In this document: positions 44,579 through 53,423 of the stretch, in pieces
Numbering within the stretch: the stretch's first letter is position 1
How the letters are laid out: the number at the start of each line of letters is the position of its first letter
The notes under the pieces: model-generated
What the model was told of the DNA's origin: nothing
Database searches by the model: none
What the model saw: only the letters and a program-made list of their open reading frames with translations
Position numbers and translations under genes: made by a program
Source: RBG-13-51-18 sp963739395
GTDB taxonomy: Bacteria; Chloroflexota; Dehalococcoidia; Dehalococcoidales; RBG-16-60-22
Assembly: GCA_963739395.1 (NCBI GenBank)
Contig: CAVUAE010000001.1
Coordinates: 1,116,001-1,180,000 of the forward strand
Reading direction: 5' to 3'
DNA: 64,000 nucleotides

Positions 44579-47041
44579 CTATTGAAACACGCCTTTTTTC
44601 CGTAAAGCGTCAATCTCGCCCTGTGACATGCCGAGAATCTTCGTGCAGATATAGTCTGTGTGCTCGCCTAAAAGCAGCGGCCTTTGCACTGCTGTCTCCA
44701 CCGCCGATAACTTGATTGGGGCGGGGTGGTAGTAGCGTAATTTTCCCATGTAGGGGTGGACCATCTCGCGGTAGAAGTTGTAATAATTCATCTGCGGGTC
44801 GGCATCGATGTCTTTAGCGTTGGAAACCAGCCCCACTCCTATACCCCCTGTTTGGAGTTTTTCCTGGATTTCTTCCGGCGGATAGTTGATTGTCCATGTT
44901 TCAACTAATTTATCTAAAGCGTCGCTGTTTTTCACGCGGTCGGCGGCTTTAGTGTATTTCTTATCCAGCGCCCATTCAGGACTGCCTATCGCTTTCACGA
45001 AACTCTGCCATTCTTCGTCATTCATAACAGCAATGGCAATCCATCTATCCTCGCCTTTGCAGCGGTAGATGCCGTGCGGTGCCGCGTATTCACTTTTATT
45101 GCCCATGGGCTTAAGCTCGCGGTGATTCACCTGATAATCGAGAATAAGAGGGGTCATGTAGTTTAGTCCCGTCTCTACCTGCGAGTGGTCGATATACTGT
45201 CCTTTGCCGGTACGTCTTTTATAATCGAGGGCAGCCATGATAGAAAGGGAGGCATACATCGGCGAAAGCTGGTCGGTGTAATAAGTGGAGGGAGGAATGG
45301 GTGGTCTATCCGGCCAGCCGACGATATTGTCCATCATCGTCACGGCGGTTAAAATACTGCCGAAGCCCGGCTGGTCGGCCATCGGACCGGTATGACCGTA
45401 GCCGCAAGTACGGAACATGATGATATCCGGTTTGATTTTCTTCAGTCCCTCATAGTCCAACCCCTGTTTGTCCATGACGCCCGCCGGGAATCCTTCCGCC
45501 ACCACGTCCGCCCATTTAACCAGCTTTTTAAAGATTTCCAGGGCTTCCGGCTGTTTAAAGTTAAGGCTGATGCCCATCTCCGGCGCCGTATGCGTGATGG
45601 AAAAGAAAGCGCTGCGCTCAAGTCCTACCGGCTCGCCCGGTTTAGTCGGGGCGAAGGGAGCAAAAAGCCTGACGGGGTCAGGTCGCGTCGAGGTTTCGAC
45701 ACGGATGGTGGTGGCACCGTAGTGGGAAAGGTAGTTGCAGGTATAAACTCCCACCCCCGCCCAGCAGAGTTGGATAACCTTAACGCCTTTAAACGGTTTT
45801 TTGTTATCGAAAGTTTTCGACTTTTCTACAGGTTTTTTAAAAGAATCGAGGGTTTTAAGGATCTCATCGTTGTGCTCGCCGATTTTCGGCGCTCTGGTAC
45901 GAGGTCCCACGTAGCCCTGTGTGGTCATCACCGCTCCACCCGGGAACTTAAGTTTGCCCAGCCCAGGGTGGTCGATTTCTTTCCAGAACTTGCGGGCTTC
46001 GAGCTGCGGGTGCTTGAGAACATCCGCGGCGTTATTGCATGGTCCCAGCTGAAAGCGGTTTTCCACCGCCAGCTTGAGCAACTCGTCCTTGGTGTGGTTC
46101 ATGAAGAACTTGCCGAGGCTGTCCATCAGCTTTTCCGCCTGCTCGCGGGTCATGTGCTCCCAGCTCTTCTTCTCCCAGTCCCAGCCTGCCAGAAAACCGA
46201 TATCAATGCCGTCCTTCTTAAGGTACTCCATCATACTCTGGTTATTCTTGGCGGCTGTTGGATTAAGCAGGAGGTTGAGGGCGATATAGCCGTCCTTGCA
46301 GGGCCAGAGGAGGGTGTTATAAAAGGTCGAGCCGTCCTTAAGCGTAACGGACGCCCGAGCCCGACCGTGCCGCGTGGGAATCTGACCGAACAGGGCATAA
46401 GGTCCTTCGATTTCCGCCGAGCAGATGATGTCCATTGCCTGTTGCGTAATGGCGTCCACATGCTGGCCTAAACCGGTATGAGCGCGCTGGATGAGGGCAA
46501 TCATCGTGCCGGCAGCGCCATTCATCGCCCCGGCGCTGTGGGTATGCTCATAGCTGGTAGTGAGGGGTGGTCGGTCGTCATAACCGACGGTATAAACCAT
46601 GCCCCCCAGCGCCCGCACCACAATATCCGGGTCTTTATAGTCTTTATAGGGTCCCTCCTGCCCGAAGCCGCTGATGGACGTAAGCACGATGCCGGCTTGG
46701 ACGGCGCTTAAGTCTTTATAGCCCAGCCCGATGCTATCCAGATAGCCGGGGGCGTAAGACTCAAGGACGGCGTCGGCAGTTTTGACGAGCTTGAGAAAGG
46801 TTTCTTTGCCTGCTTTAGATGTGATATCCAGCGTGACGCTCTTTTTATTGGCGTTGAAGGCGAGCCAGGTGAGGTTCTTCTCCGGGTCGACTTTATCGTT
46901 AGGGAAAAGTCCTTCCCAACGGGAAGGATCGCCGCCGGGCGGCTCAATCTTAATCACTTCCGCCCCCCAGTCGGATAAAGCCCGACCGCACATAAAAGCC
47001 TTTTCCGTCGTGAGGTCGAGGATGCGGTAACAGCTAAGCAT
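44579..47041 (-). CDS. Fused double CaiB/BaiF-type (class III) CoA-transferase
   Basis: 820 aa: two complete family III CoA-transferase domains in one chain (about 1-400 and 420-820). The first has LDLTTEKAFMCGRALSDWGAEVIKIEPPGGD, the second VIQLCWAGVGVYTCNYLSHYGATTIRVE and DQLSPMYASLSIMAALDYKRRTGKGQYIDHSQVE. Such enzymes are normally dimers of one-domain subunits that interlock; here the two halves are covalent. It moves CoA between carboxylic acids. Stand-alone and probably catabolic. A palindromic repeat precedes it. Confidence 0.9.
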   Translation of the reverse strand: MLSCYRILDLTTEKAFMCGRALSDWGAEVIKIEPPGGDPSRWEGLFPNDKVDPEKNLTWLAFNANKKSVTLDITSKAGKETFLKLVKTADAVLESYAPGYLDSIGLGYKDLSAVQAGIVLTSISGFGQEGPYKDYKDPDIVVRALGGMVYTVGYDDRPPLTTSYEHTHSAGAMNGAAGTMIALIQRAHTGLGQHVDAITQQAMDIICSAEIEGPYALFGQIPTRHGRARASVTLKDGSTFYNTLLWPCKDGYIALNLLLNPTAAKNNQSMMEYLKKDGIDIGFLAGWDWEKKSWEHMTREQAEKLMDSLGKFFMNHTKDELLKLAVENRFQLGPCNNAADVLKHPQLEARKFWKEIDHPGLGKLKFPGGAVMTTQGYVGPRTRAPKIGEHNDEILKTLDSFKKPVEKSKTFDNKKPFKGVKVIQLCWAGVGVYTCNYLSHYGATTIRVETSTRPDPVRLFAPFAPTKPGEPVGLERSAFFSITHTAPEMGISLNFKQPEALEIFKKLVKWADVVAEGFPAGVMDKQGLDYEGLKKIKPDIIMFRTCGYGHTGPMADQPGFGSILTAVTMMDNIVGWPDRPPIPPSTYYTDQLSPMYASLSIMAALDYKRRTGKGQYIDHSQVETGLNYMTPLILDYQVNHRELKPMGNKSEYAAPHGIYRCKGEDRWIAIAVMNDEEWQSFVKAIGSPEWALDKKYTKAADRVKNSDALDKLVETWTINYPPEEIQEKLQTGGIGVGLVSNAKDIDADPQMNYYNFYREMVHPYMGKLRYYHPAPIKLSAVETAVQRPLLLGEHTDYICTKILGMSQGEIDALRKKGVFQ

Positions 47042-47055
47042 AACGCCCTCCCGGT

Positions 47056-47180
47056 AAAAACCCTCTCTTATCTCCCTTTAAAAAAGGGAGAGGATATCAG
47101 TTCTATTAAAAACGATTGTCCCTCTTTCGTAAAGAGGGTTCATCCTTTAGGTTCACCCTAAAGGGATAAAGGGAGTTTTT
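47056..47180. repeat. Solo palindromic repeat, copy C (same family as DUF559 element ends)
   Basis: AAAAACCCTCTC, hairpin TCTCCCTTTaaaaAAAGGGAGA, CCCTCTTTcgTAAAGAGGG, extra CCTTTAGGttcaCCCTAAAGGG, and closing AAAGGGAGTTTTT. It contains no gene. It shows that this repeat can exist without DUF559. Confidence 0.8.
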
Positions 47181-47244
47181 ATATCTGCATAATTATAGCG
47201 TGAATGGAGAAAGAGGGGCAAATAGAAGGAAGGAGATGATATTT

Positions 47245-48069
47245 TTATTGAGGAATAACATATTTCTCACGGGCAACAGAGAAACGTTCTTCTAAACCGT
47301 TTTTATCTAGTAATTCCACAAGATTGATTAAATGATTCATCATACGTATTATTCTGTTTTTTCGGAAGTCGAGGTTTACATCAAGATCAAGAAATACGCT
47401 TAAAATATTTGGAATCCAGCGATTTTTATTGTTGGTATCATTTGAATCAAAAAGCTCGCAAAACTTCCCATATCCCATCACGGTTCTGGTAGTTCCTACA
47501 AAATCAAGCATCGATTCACCTATAGCACGAATTTCCTCTCTAAAAATCAGCATATCTTTCCATTTAGACCAATTTCTGGCCATATTGAGTTGCCCATCGG
47601 CTAAATCACTTCTAAAATAATCTAGTATATTCTCAAGTTGCTTTGAGTGTTTGTTATTTCCCGAATTTAAAAAGACAACCTCTTGTCTATAGAGTTCTAG
47701 CCAGCCAAGAAATGAGCATAGACGATAAGCAGTACTTACTAACTTATAACGCTTAAAATACGGGTCGTCCTCGTTGTTCATTATCGGTTGAGGAGGATTC
47801 AGATCAAGTACACTTTTTCTAAGATAATTTGGTGGATATTGATCTAGTACCTCAATTAAACGAGTGCAAAGTTCTTTAGCCGAGAGTAAAATAGGGTCTT
47901 TGTATTTTTGGTAGATTTGGTTCAATGATTTCCGTTGTTTCCAATTTTCAAATGCACGTGCAAAAATAAAATCCTTAAACACAATCCCGATAAGTGTCCC
48001 GATAACAGAAACCACTGCAGCTAATACAGCGAATCCTAGCCATTGTTCAGGCTTTAAATCTAAAAACAT
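47245..48069 (-). CDS. Hypothetical membrane-anchored protein
   Basis: 274 aa, AT-rich. One transmembrane segment at the N-terminus (about 10-35, LGFAVLAAVVSVIGTLIGIVF), then a soluble alpha-helical region with basic, aromatic patches. No recognised domain. Located between the solo palindromic repeat and tRNA-Pro, so probably part of an accessory island. Alone; possible defence or regulatory role only by context. Confidence 0.5.
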   Translation of the reverse strand: MFLDLKPEQWLGFAVLAAVVSVIGTLIGIVFKDFIFARAFENWKQRKSLNQIYQKYKDPILLSAKELCTRLIEVLDQYPPNYLRKSVLDLNPPQPIMNNEDDPYFKRYKLVSTAYRLCSFLGWLELYRQEVVFLNSGNNKHSKQLENILDYFRSDLADGQLNMARNWSKWKDMLIFREEIRAIGESMLDFVGTTRTVMGYGKFCELFDSNDTNNKNRWIPNILSVFLDLDVNLDFRKNRIIRMMNHLINLVELLDKNGLEERFSVAREKYVIPQ

Positions 48070-48161
48070 ATATCACCTTTGAGTGTATTCTACAATCTTG
48101 TCGCAAGTTTGACAATCTTCCCCCCTCTCCCCTATCATAATTAAAGTAATTCTTACGTAAA

Positions 48162-48239
48162 CGGGGCGTAGCGCAGCCTGGTTAGCGCGTCTGAATGGGG
48201 TTCAGAAGGTCGGCGGTTCAACTCCGCCCGCCCCGACCA
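48162..48239 (+). tRNA. tRNA-Pro (anticodon GGG)
   Basis: Acceptor CGGGGCG / CGCCCCG, anticodon arm TCTGA-ATGGGGT-TCAGA giving GGG, T-arm GGCGG-TTCAACT-CCGCC, CCA encoded. Its 3' end (24 nt, 48218-48241) is repeated exactly at 48277-48300. Confidence 0.95.
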
Positions 48240-48276
48240 TTAATCCCCTGGAGTTGTTTCCTCTTTGAGTGAGTAA

Positions 48277-48300
48277 TCAACTCCGCCCGCCCCGACCATT
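48277..48300 (+). other. Duplicated tRNA-Pro 3' end (att-like scar)
   Basis: Exact 24-nt copy of bases 48218-48241 (T-loop, T-stem, acceptor, CCA and two more), 59 bp downstream. Typical of the identity block left by a tRNA-targeted integrase; the intervening 35 bp carries no gene. Confidence 0.7.
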
Positions 48301-48327
48301 CCTTCTAAAATTTCACCGCCCAATATT

Positions 48328-48377
48328 AAGCGGGGACCGACCCTCTTTTGTCTCTAGGAATCATCGAGTCCCCGCTT
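48328..48377. repeat. Inverted repeat, possible terminator
   Basis: AAGCGGGGAC (48328-48337) and its complement GTCCCCGCTT (48368-48377), 30 bp apart. Lies downstream of the peptide gene on the minus strand; the adjacent sequence is AT-rich. Could end the rSAM-peptide transcript. Confidence 0.45.
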
Positions 48378-48504
48378 CGTAATTACGATATTTATTTTTA
48401 ACTGTTACGATATACTACCCTTCCGATGCTATTCAGTAGGGCATTATATTAATGAGCATTACATGTTGATATGGAGTTTATCAGGCGCCTGATATGCCGT
48501 TTTC

Positions 48505-48867
48505 TTATTTCTTTTTAGCCAGCGGCGCCATATACTTGACGACGATGGGTGGCGGCATGTACTTCACAACACCCTTAGGCGGTGGCATGTATTTTACGAC
48601 GCCACCACGTGGGGGCATGTATCTTAATACATTGCACAGCTGGTTGCCATCGATGACGATATAGTTGCATTTCTTATTTGGGACAGCTCGATTGAGTAGC
48701 TGCTGCTGGTTGTCATCGAAGTCCATCAGGACAGGTGCCGGCATATACAGCAGGACATGGGTCAACTGGTCTTTGTCGATTTCGATAGTGTCACAAACAC
48801 CCCCGAATGCCTTTTTAATGCCGTCTAACTGGTTCTTGTTCAGTTTGAGTACGATTTTTTCTGCCAT
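48505..48867 (-). CDS. Candidate RiPP precursor peptide with YMP repeats
   Basis: 120 aa, AAAGGAGG before ATG, overlapping the end of the radical SAM gene by 53 bp. YMP/YMAP motifs at Y41, Y83, Y93, Y103 and Y112; the last four sit in a tail of repeats (KYMPPPKGVV, KYMPPPIVV, KYMAPL). Residues 13-43 and 56-85 are a duplication (QL, C, I, ID, QL, VL, YMP at a constant 42-residue spacing), as if one leader-core unit was doubled. The pattern suits a multi-core substrate of the radical SAM/SPASM enzyme. No family recognised; a YMP-repeat structural protein is the alternative. Confidence 0.8.
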   Translation of the reverse strand: MAEKIVLKLNKNQLDGIKKAFGGVCDTIEIDKDQLTHVLLYMPAPVLMDFDDNQQQLLNRAVPNKKCNYIVIDGNQLCNVLRYMPPRGGVVKYMPPPKGVVKYMPPPIVVKYMAPLAKKK

Positions 48868-49927
48868 TGTAGTTCCTCCTTTTTATTTTACTTAAACAAT
48901 ATGGGTACTCGAAGGACGAATAGCTTTTTGCTCCCATTGATTTACATCCGCCGCGACAGAGCTCATTCATCTCGCAGTCATGGCAGGCTCCCAGTAAACT
49001 CTCCGGTGAATGATGCCGGTTATAGGCGAAGGCGTTTTTGTCATGCCAGATATCATGGAATGAGCGCTGTCGGATATTTCCCTCGACGAAGAGTGGCGGC
49101 ATGGAAAGACAGCCCTTAACATTTCCGTTGCTTTCGATGCCTACCGCCAGGACGCCGGCGTAACAACCTAACCACATACCGGGACCTTGCACCCCTAATT
49201 GATTAATATCCCGGAGTATAGGTTCTGTCTCTGTGTAATACCCAATGTCGTCACCTGCGTAAACTTGAGGGTATGAGCCGCGCTTTTTCTTTTCTATGAT
49301 AAAGTCATGGACAATCCAGGCGTCTTCAGGTCGGATCTGAATATCTTTTTCGGCTCTGCCCCAGGCATGGGTAATCTGGATTTGCCAGGAACGGATACCC
49401 AGCGCGGAGATGACAGAGTGCATCCGTTCAAGCTGACACAGATTGTACTTGCTGCATTGTGTAATAATTACCGGGGGCAGGTCTTCCTGGAAGGCGGCTT
49501 CGATGCCTTTTAAAACCTTCTGATACGAACCGGGAACCGCCCGCAAATAGTCATGGGTGGCTTCATCACCGTCGATACTGAATGAAACACATGAAACACC
49601 CGCATCTACTGCCCGCTTGGCTACCTCGCGGTTGAATGACCATCCATTGGTTAATAGCCGTGCTTCCATAGAGCGTTTAGTGCATCTCTTAGCGATAACA
49701 TCCCAATCCGGGCGTAATATAGCTTCTCCCCCGGATAACCCGATTACTTTGCAGCCTTCTTCCGCCAGGTCATCAGCTAATGAAAGAGCTTCTTCTGTAG
49801 AAAGCTCGGCTTCTCGAGAATAACCGGCGGCGGAGCCACAATGGATGCACCGCAGGTTACATTTGAGGGTCAACTCCCAAACACATTCCTGTGGGGCGGG
49901 TTCAATTTGATCAATTATACTTTTCAT
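48815..49927 (-). CDS. Radical SAM/SPASM protein, candidate peptide maturase
   Basis: 370 aa from ATG at 49927 (a GTG five codons upstream, at 49942, is possible). Radical SAM cluster C23, C27, C30 (LKCNLRCIHC), GGE motif in LSGGEAILRP, and a SPASM-type C-terminus with CYAG, NVKGCLS, CHDCEMNELCRGGC and YPYC, giving two auxiliary clusters. It resembles peptide-modifying radical SAM enzymes of the PqqE/mycofactocin class. The last 17 codons overlap the YMP-repeat gene. TATAAT lies just upstream of the GTG, so the mRNA leader is short or absent. Confidence 0.9.
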   Translation of the reverse strand: MKSIIDQIEPAPQECVWELTLKCNLRCIHCGSAAGYSREAELSTEEALSLADDLAEEGCKVIGLSGGEAILRPDWDVIAKRCTKRSMEARLLTNGWSFNREVAKRAVDAGVSCVSFSIDGDEATHDYLRAVPGSYQKVLKGIEAAFQEDLPPVIITQCSKYNLCQLERMHSVISALGIRSWQIQITHAWGRAEKDIQIRPEDAWIVHDFIIEKKKRGSYPQVYAGDDIGYYTETEPILRDINQLGVQGPGMWLGCYAGVLAVGIESNGNVKGCLSMPPLFVEGNIRQRSFHDIWHDKNAFAYNRHHSPESLLGACHDCEMNELCRGGCKSMGAKSYSSFEYPYCLSKIKRRNYNGRKNRTQTEQEPVRRH

Positions 49928-50126
49928 AAAGTATACAGTCACTAATTATAACACAAATGTCAATATCTAGCACGAAAAAGTGCCAGTTGGTGAATATTTA
50001 ATGTTGACTAAGGAGAAAAATTTTTAACGCTTTTTATTTATTTTTTCACTATGCAATATCTGTATGATTGTGTTACAATCCATATTATATTTAAATAGAA
50101 ACAAATGATAATGTCTGGAAAGAAGT

Positions 50127-50594
50127 ATGATTAAAATGGCTAAAGGCAAATATGATAAGTATTTCTTAAAAGAACCCTGGGGCATCATTCACCCCGGCAC
50201 GCCTCCCGACGCGCCGGTATATATCGGCATCGGGCAGCACGAACCGGTTAAAGGGTGGGATGAGCCGCTGACCCAGGTCTTGCGCCCTATTTATCGACCT
50301 TTTATGATGATACCGGATGGACACCGCCATAAAGTGGCGGAAATCCTCTATTTTATCGGCGGCAACCCGATGAATTTTAAAGAGTTCGACGCCGAGGTTG
50401 AGTTTACGATAGGCGAGGGTGCGGACGCCGAAAAACACATTATCACTTGCACCACCTGGGTCTATGTCCCGGGGAATGTGTTGCATTGCCCGCTAAATTT
50501 CAAGAGGGTGGATAAACCGATTATGTTCGGGCATATTATATTCGCGCCTTCTTTCGATTCCGTCCTTGTAGGTAGAAATTTCACCAAGCCATAA
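50127..50594 (+). CDS. Cupin-like protein
   Basis: 155 aa. Beta-rich sequence with H-rich stretches GHRHKVAEILYFIGG and VYVPGNVLHCPL, matching the two cupin motifs (metal His and Glu). Metal-dependent enzyme or regulator; no substrate evident. Divergent from the radical SAM gene with 185 bp between and no obvious functional link. Confidence 0.65.
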   Translation: MIKMAKGKYDKYFLKEPWGIIHPGTPPDAPVYIGIGQHEPVKGWDEPLTQVLRPIYRPFMMIPDGHRHKVAEILYFIGGNPMNFKEFDAEVEFTIGEGADAEKHIITCTTWVYVPGNVLHCPLNFKRVDKPIMFGHIIFAPSFDSVLVGRNFTKP

Positions 50595-50630
50595 TATTAC
50601 TTACGACGGGACAAATATTTATTATCCGTT

Positions 50631-52040
50631 ATGAAATACATGACGAAATGGCTAGCCCTTTTCCCCGCTGATGTAAAACCGCGCTATTGGCTTTTCTTTC
50701 TGGCGGTGGTGATTCAGCTCATTGCCTCGGCGCTCTCCGGCATCGGCTATTCCGTGCATGGGGCGAATTACTGGATAGCTGGTATGGTCTTCTGGCTATT
50801 GTGGTTCGTGCTTATGTTCTTTATCATCAAGCCGCAAACCAACACTCCCCTCCAGCGTTACAGCGGGGTGTTAAAGCGGGGGGCAATTGTTATCTTTGTT
50901 GTTCTATTCGTCGTGGGGATTGCCGAGGCTATTATCATAGGGTTTTTTGCTTCTCTGTTTTTAAGCGACGGCATTAATAATGGCGTTGACGAGGTGGTGC
51001 AGCAGTTGCATAGCGGCTTCCGCTACAACGACGGCACAGCTTTAAGTCAGCAGGCAGCGGAGAATCTTCTAGCGGGTAAGGAGCCTTACTCTAACGCGAA
51101 TATCGTGACGGCTTTCACTAAATTCAATGGCGCTTACGACCGCCTTACTCCGCTTAAGTTGGGTAAATTCGCTAATGATTTCCCCTATCCGGCCAATGAG
51201 CAAATTAAACAGGTCTGGGAATCCGCCCAGCAAAATCCCTCGCAGATTCCTCCGGAAATCGAGTCGGAGGTTTGTTACCCGGCTGGTTCTTTCCTCTTGA
51301 TAGTGCCTTTTATCGCCGCTGGCATTAACGATATCAGAATTATTTATGCTATCTTCGTCGTCGCTGCGCTGGCTTATACCGTCTGGCGGATACGCGGCAC
51401 CAAGCGACTCCTTTTTATCGGTGTGTGCCTTATCAGTCTGGAGCTGTGGAATACTCTGGCTATCGGGGATACGGGCATCTTGATATTTCCATTACTCCTG
51501 ATTGCCTGGATTACTTTAGGGGAAAACAACTGGGTTTCGGCGATATTTATGGGACTAGCGGTCGCCACGAAACAGACTGCCTGGTTCTTTCTTCCCTTTT
51601 ACTTTATTCTCTTGTGGCAGAAGTCAAGACCTAAAATTGTCGCCACCGCTTTAGGGATTATCGCCGCGGTATTTCTAGCTACCAATGGCTACTTTATCGC
51701 TAAAGTTCCGTCGCTCTGGCTGCAATCCATCACCAGCCCGATGATTGAGCCGATGTTTCCTCTCGGGATTGGCGTTATCTCGCTGGTAACGAGTGGGTAC
51801 GTCAATATCCAAACATCAATACCTTTTACGATAGCCGAGGTAGTCGTCTTCGTCGGCGCGGTTTTATGGTACGTTCGTTACTGTAAACAATACCCTGATG
51901 CCGGACCTATATTAGCTATTTTGCCACTCTTTTTTGCCTGGCGCAGCATCTGGACATACTTCTATTATATCGCCATCATTGTCCTTGCCAGAATGTTAAT
52001 CCAGGAAGAAAAAGAACCATTGGAAACAGTCCGAAATTGA
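50631..52040 (+). CDS. GT-C-type membrane glycosyltransferase-like protein (GT87-like)
   Basis: 469 aa, about eleven hydrophobic segments, and a first large loop (VQQLHSGFRYNDGTALSQQA ...) that resembles the periplasmic loops of GT-C enzymes; ATKQTAWFFLPF and the YPAG..LIVPF motif support mannosyl- or polyprenyl-phosphate-sugar transferase type. Starts 36 bp after the cupin gene. Acceptor unknown. Confidence 0.6.
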   Translation: MKYMTKWLALFPADVKPRYWLFFLAVVIQLIASALSGIGYSVHGANYWIAGMVFWLLWFVLMFFIIKPQTNTPLQRYSGVLKRGAIVIFVVLFVVGIAEAIIIGFFASLFLSDGINNGVDEVVQQLHSGFRYNDGTALSQQAAENLLAGKEPYSNANIVTAFTKFNGAYDRLTPLKLGKFANDFPYPANEQIKQVWESAQQNPSQIPPEIESEVCYPAGSFLLIVPFIAAGINDIRIIYAIFVVAALAYTVWRIRGTKRLLFIGVCLISLELWNTLAIGDTGILIFPLLLIAWITLGENNWVSAIFMGLAVATKQTAWFFLPFYFILLWQKSRPKIVATALGIIAAVFLATNGYFIAKVPSLWLQSITSPMIEPMFPLGIGVISLVTSGYVNIQTSIPFTIAEVVVFVGAVLWYVRYCKQYPDAGPILAILPLFFAWRSIWTYFYYIAIIVLARMLIQEEKEPLETVRN

Positions 52041-52167
52041 CGTTGAATCGATGATAGCGCCAGTAGAAAAATGGTGGAGCCGGGGGACAATAGGCAGAAC
52101 TTTTAAAATGGTATTCTCCCTCCATATTTAGTAGAATAGAAACCAGACTAGAAGCAGATGAATAGCC

Positions 52168-53277
52168 GTGGCCAGTTGGAAAGAAAAACTTAAAGGAAAC
52201 CCTATACCTTGGCTGCTGGAATCCGACGAGTCCCAGCCAGCCATCCGCTATTATACCTTGCGTGATATCCTCTGCCGGGACGAGAAAGATAAAGAAGTCA
52301 AAGCTGCCAAAGCGGCTATCATGACAAGCGGACCTGTGCCGCTGATCCTGGCGGCGCAGCAGCCGGAGGGATATTGGGGAAACCGACCCAGGTACACCGG
52401 GACGATGCCGGCTCTCGTTTACATGGCGCAGTTTGGAGCGGACGGAGCTGACCCGCGCATTCGCGCCGGCTGCGAGATTCTACTCTCCCGATACATCGAC
52501 AGCGGTGGCAGTCTGAGTGGTCTGTCATTGCAAAGCTCGCCTTCAGATTTCAACTATTGCCAGGCGGGCAACATGGGGGCGGCTTTGATAGACTTCGGCT
52601 GGTATAACGACCAACGCTTGCAGACAGCAATGGAATGGCTGGCGCAGGCTATTACCGGAGAAAGAGTGGCTGACGCTTCGAACCGCGACGCACACAAACG
52701 TCACGATAAGTCCGGGAACTTATCTCCTCCATTCGCCTGTTCCGGACGCAATGCTAATCTGCCATGCGCCTGGGGAGCAATCAAGGCGATGATTGCCTTG
52801 AACAAAGTGCCACCGGCGCAGCGGACCAAGAATATGCAGGAGGCTATCAAACGGGGTGTGGACTTTCTCCTGAGTCACGACCCGGCGGTCGCCGATTACC
52901 CCTTTGGCACGGGGAACAGGCCCAGCTCGACCTGGTTCAAGTTCTATTATCCCCTCCGCAGCCAAGCCGATGTGCTTCAGAACCTGGAGGTCCTGGCAGC
53001 GCTGGGGCAAGCCAAGAATTCCAAGTTAGCCAACGCGTTAGATCTGGTCATTAGTAAGCAAAACCAACAAGGACGCTGGCTGCTGGAACGTGCCTACAAG
53101 GAGTTGGCCGACACACAAGAAAATAAAGTATTTTATTGGTATCAGAATTCCCTGAGACTTTATATAACCGGCAAGGAGTTGGCGGAGATACAAGAAAAGA
53201 AAGGGCAACCCAGCAAGTGGGTCACCTTAAGAGCTTTGCGGGTATTGAAAGCGGCTTATCCAGAAGAACAGAATTAA
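52168..53277 (+). CDS. Alpha/alpha-toroid (prenyltransferase/terpene-cyclase-fold) protein
   Basis: 369 aa from GTG; paralogue of the 335-aa protein at 58513-59520. Shared: N-terminal WLLESDESQPAIRYYTLRDI, GYWGNRPRYTGT, FACSG...PCAWGA, GVDFLLSHDPAVADYPF, QGRWLLE and a closing KWVTLRALRVL. The alpha/alpha toroid is inferred from repeated helical pairs with these QW-like motifs; no DxDD or catalytic Asp-rich motif is seen, so cyclase activity is doubtful. Function unknown. Confidence 0.7.
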   Translation: MASWKEKLKGNPIPWLLESDESQPAIRYYTLRDILCRDEKDKEVKAAKAAIMTSGPVPLILAAQQPEGYWGNRPRYTGTMPALVYMAQFGADGADPRIRAGCEILLSRYIDSGGSLSGLSLQSSPSDFNYCQAGNMGAALIDFGWYNDQRLQTAMEWLAQAITGERVADASNRDAHKRHDKSGNLSPPFACSGRNANLPCAWGAIKAMIALNKVPPAQRTKNMQEAIKRGVDFLLSHDPAVADYPFGTGNRPSSTWFKFYYPLRSQADVLQNLEVLAALGQAKNSKLANALDLVISKQNQQGRWLLERAYKELADTQENKVFYWYQNSLRLYITGKELAEIQEKKGQPSKWVTLRALRVLKAAYPEEQN

Positions 53278-53292
53278 ATATCCTGAAGCTAA

Positions 53293-53349
53293 GTGGAGCG
53301 TACGAGATTCGAATTCGTGACCTCTTGGATGCAAACCAAGTGCTCTTCC
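53293..53349 (-). pseudogene. tRNA-Ala(TGC) 3' fragment
   Basis: Minus strand: GGAAGAGCACTTGG..., anticodon arm CTTGG-TTTGCAT-CCAAG, T-arm ACGAA-TTCGAAT-CTCGT (one mismatch) and ACGCTCC of the acceptor. The 5' acceptor strand and part of the D-arm are missing. It is a different tRNA-Ala from the intact gene at 54463-54535. Likely attachment-site remnant. Confidence 0.7.
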
Positions 53350-53423
53350 AGAATATCGGGCGTGCATCCTTACTAATTGCCTCCAAGCGTGGCTAGAGTA
53401 TGCGATTTGCTTTTGAATATGTA

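Noticed and set aside
45392..46471. Long plus-strand ORF (359 aa) opposite the CoA-transferase
   Set aside because: Shadow of a conserved gene with strong codon bias; no SD or domain.
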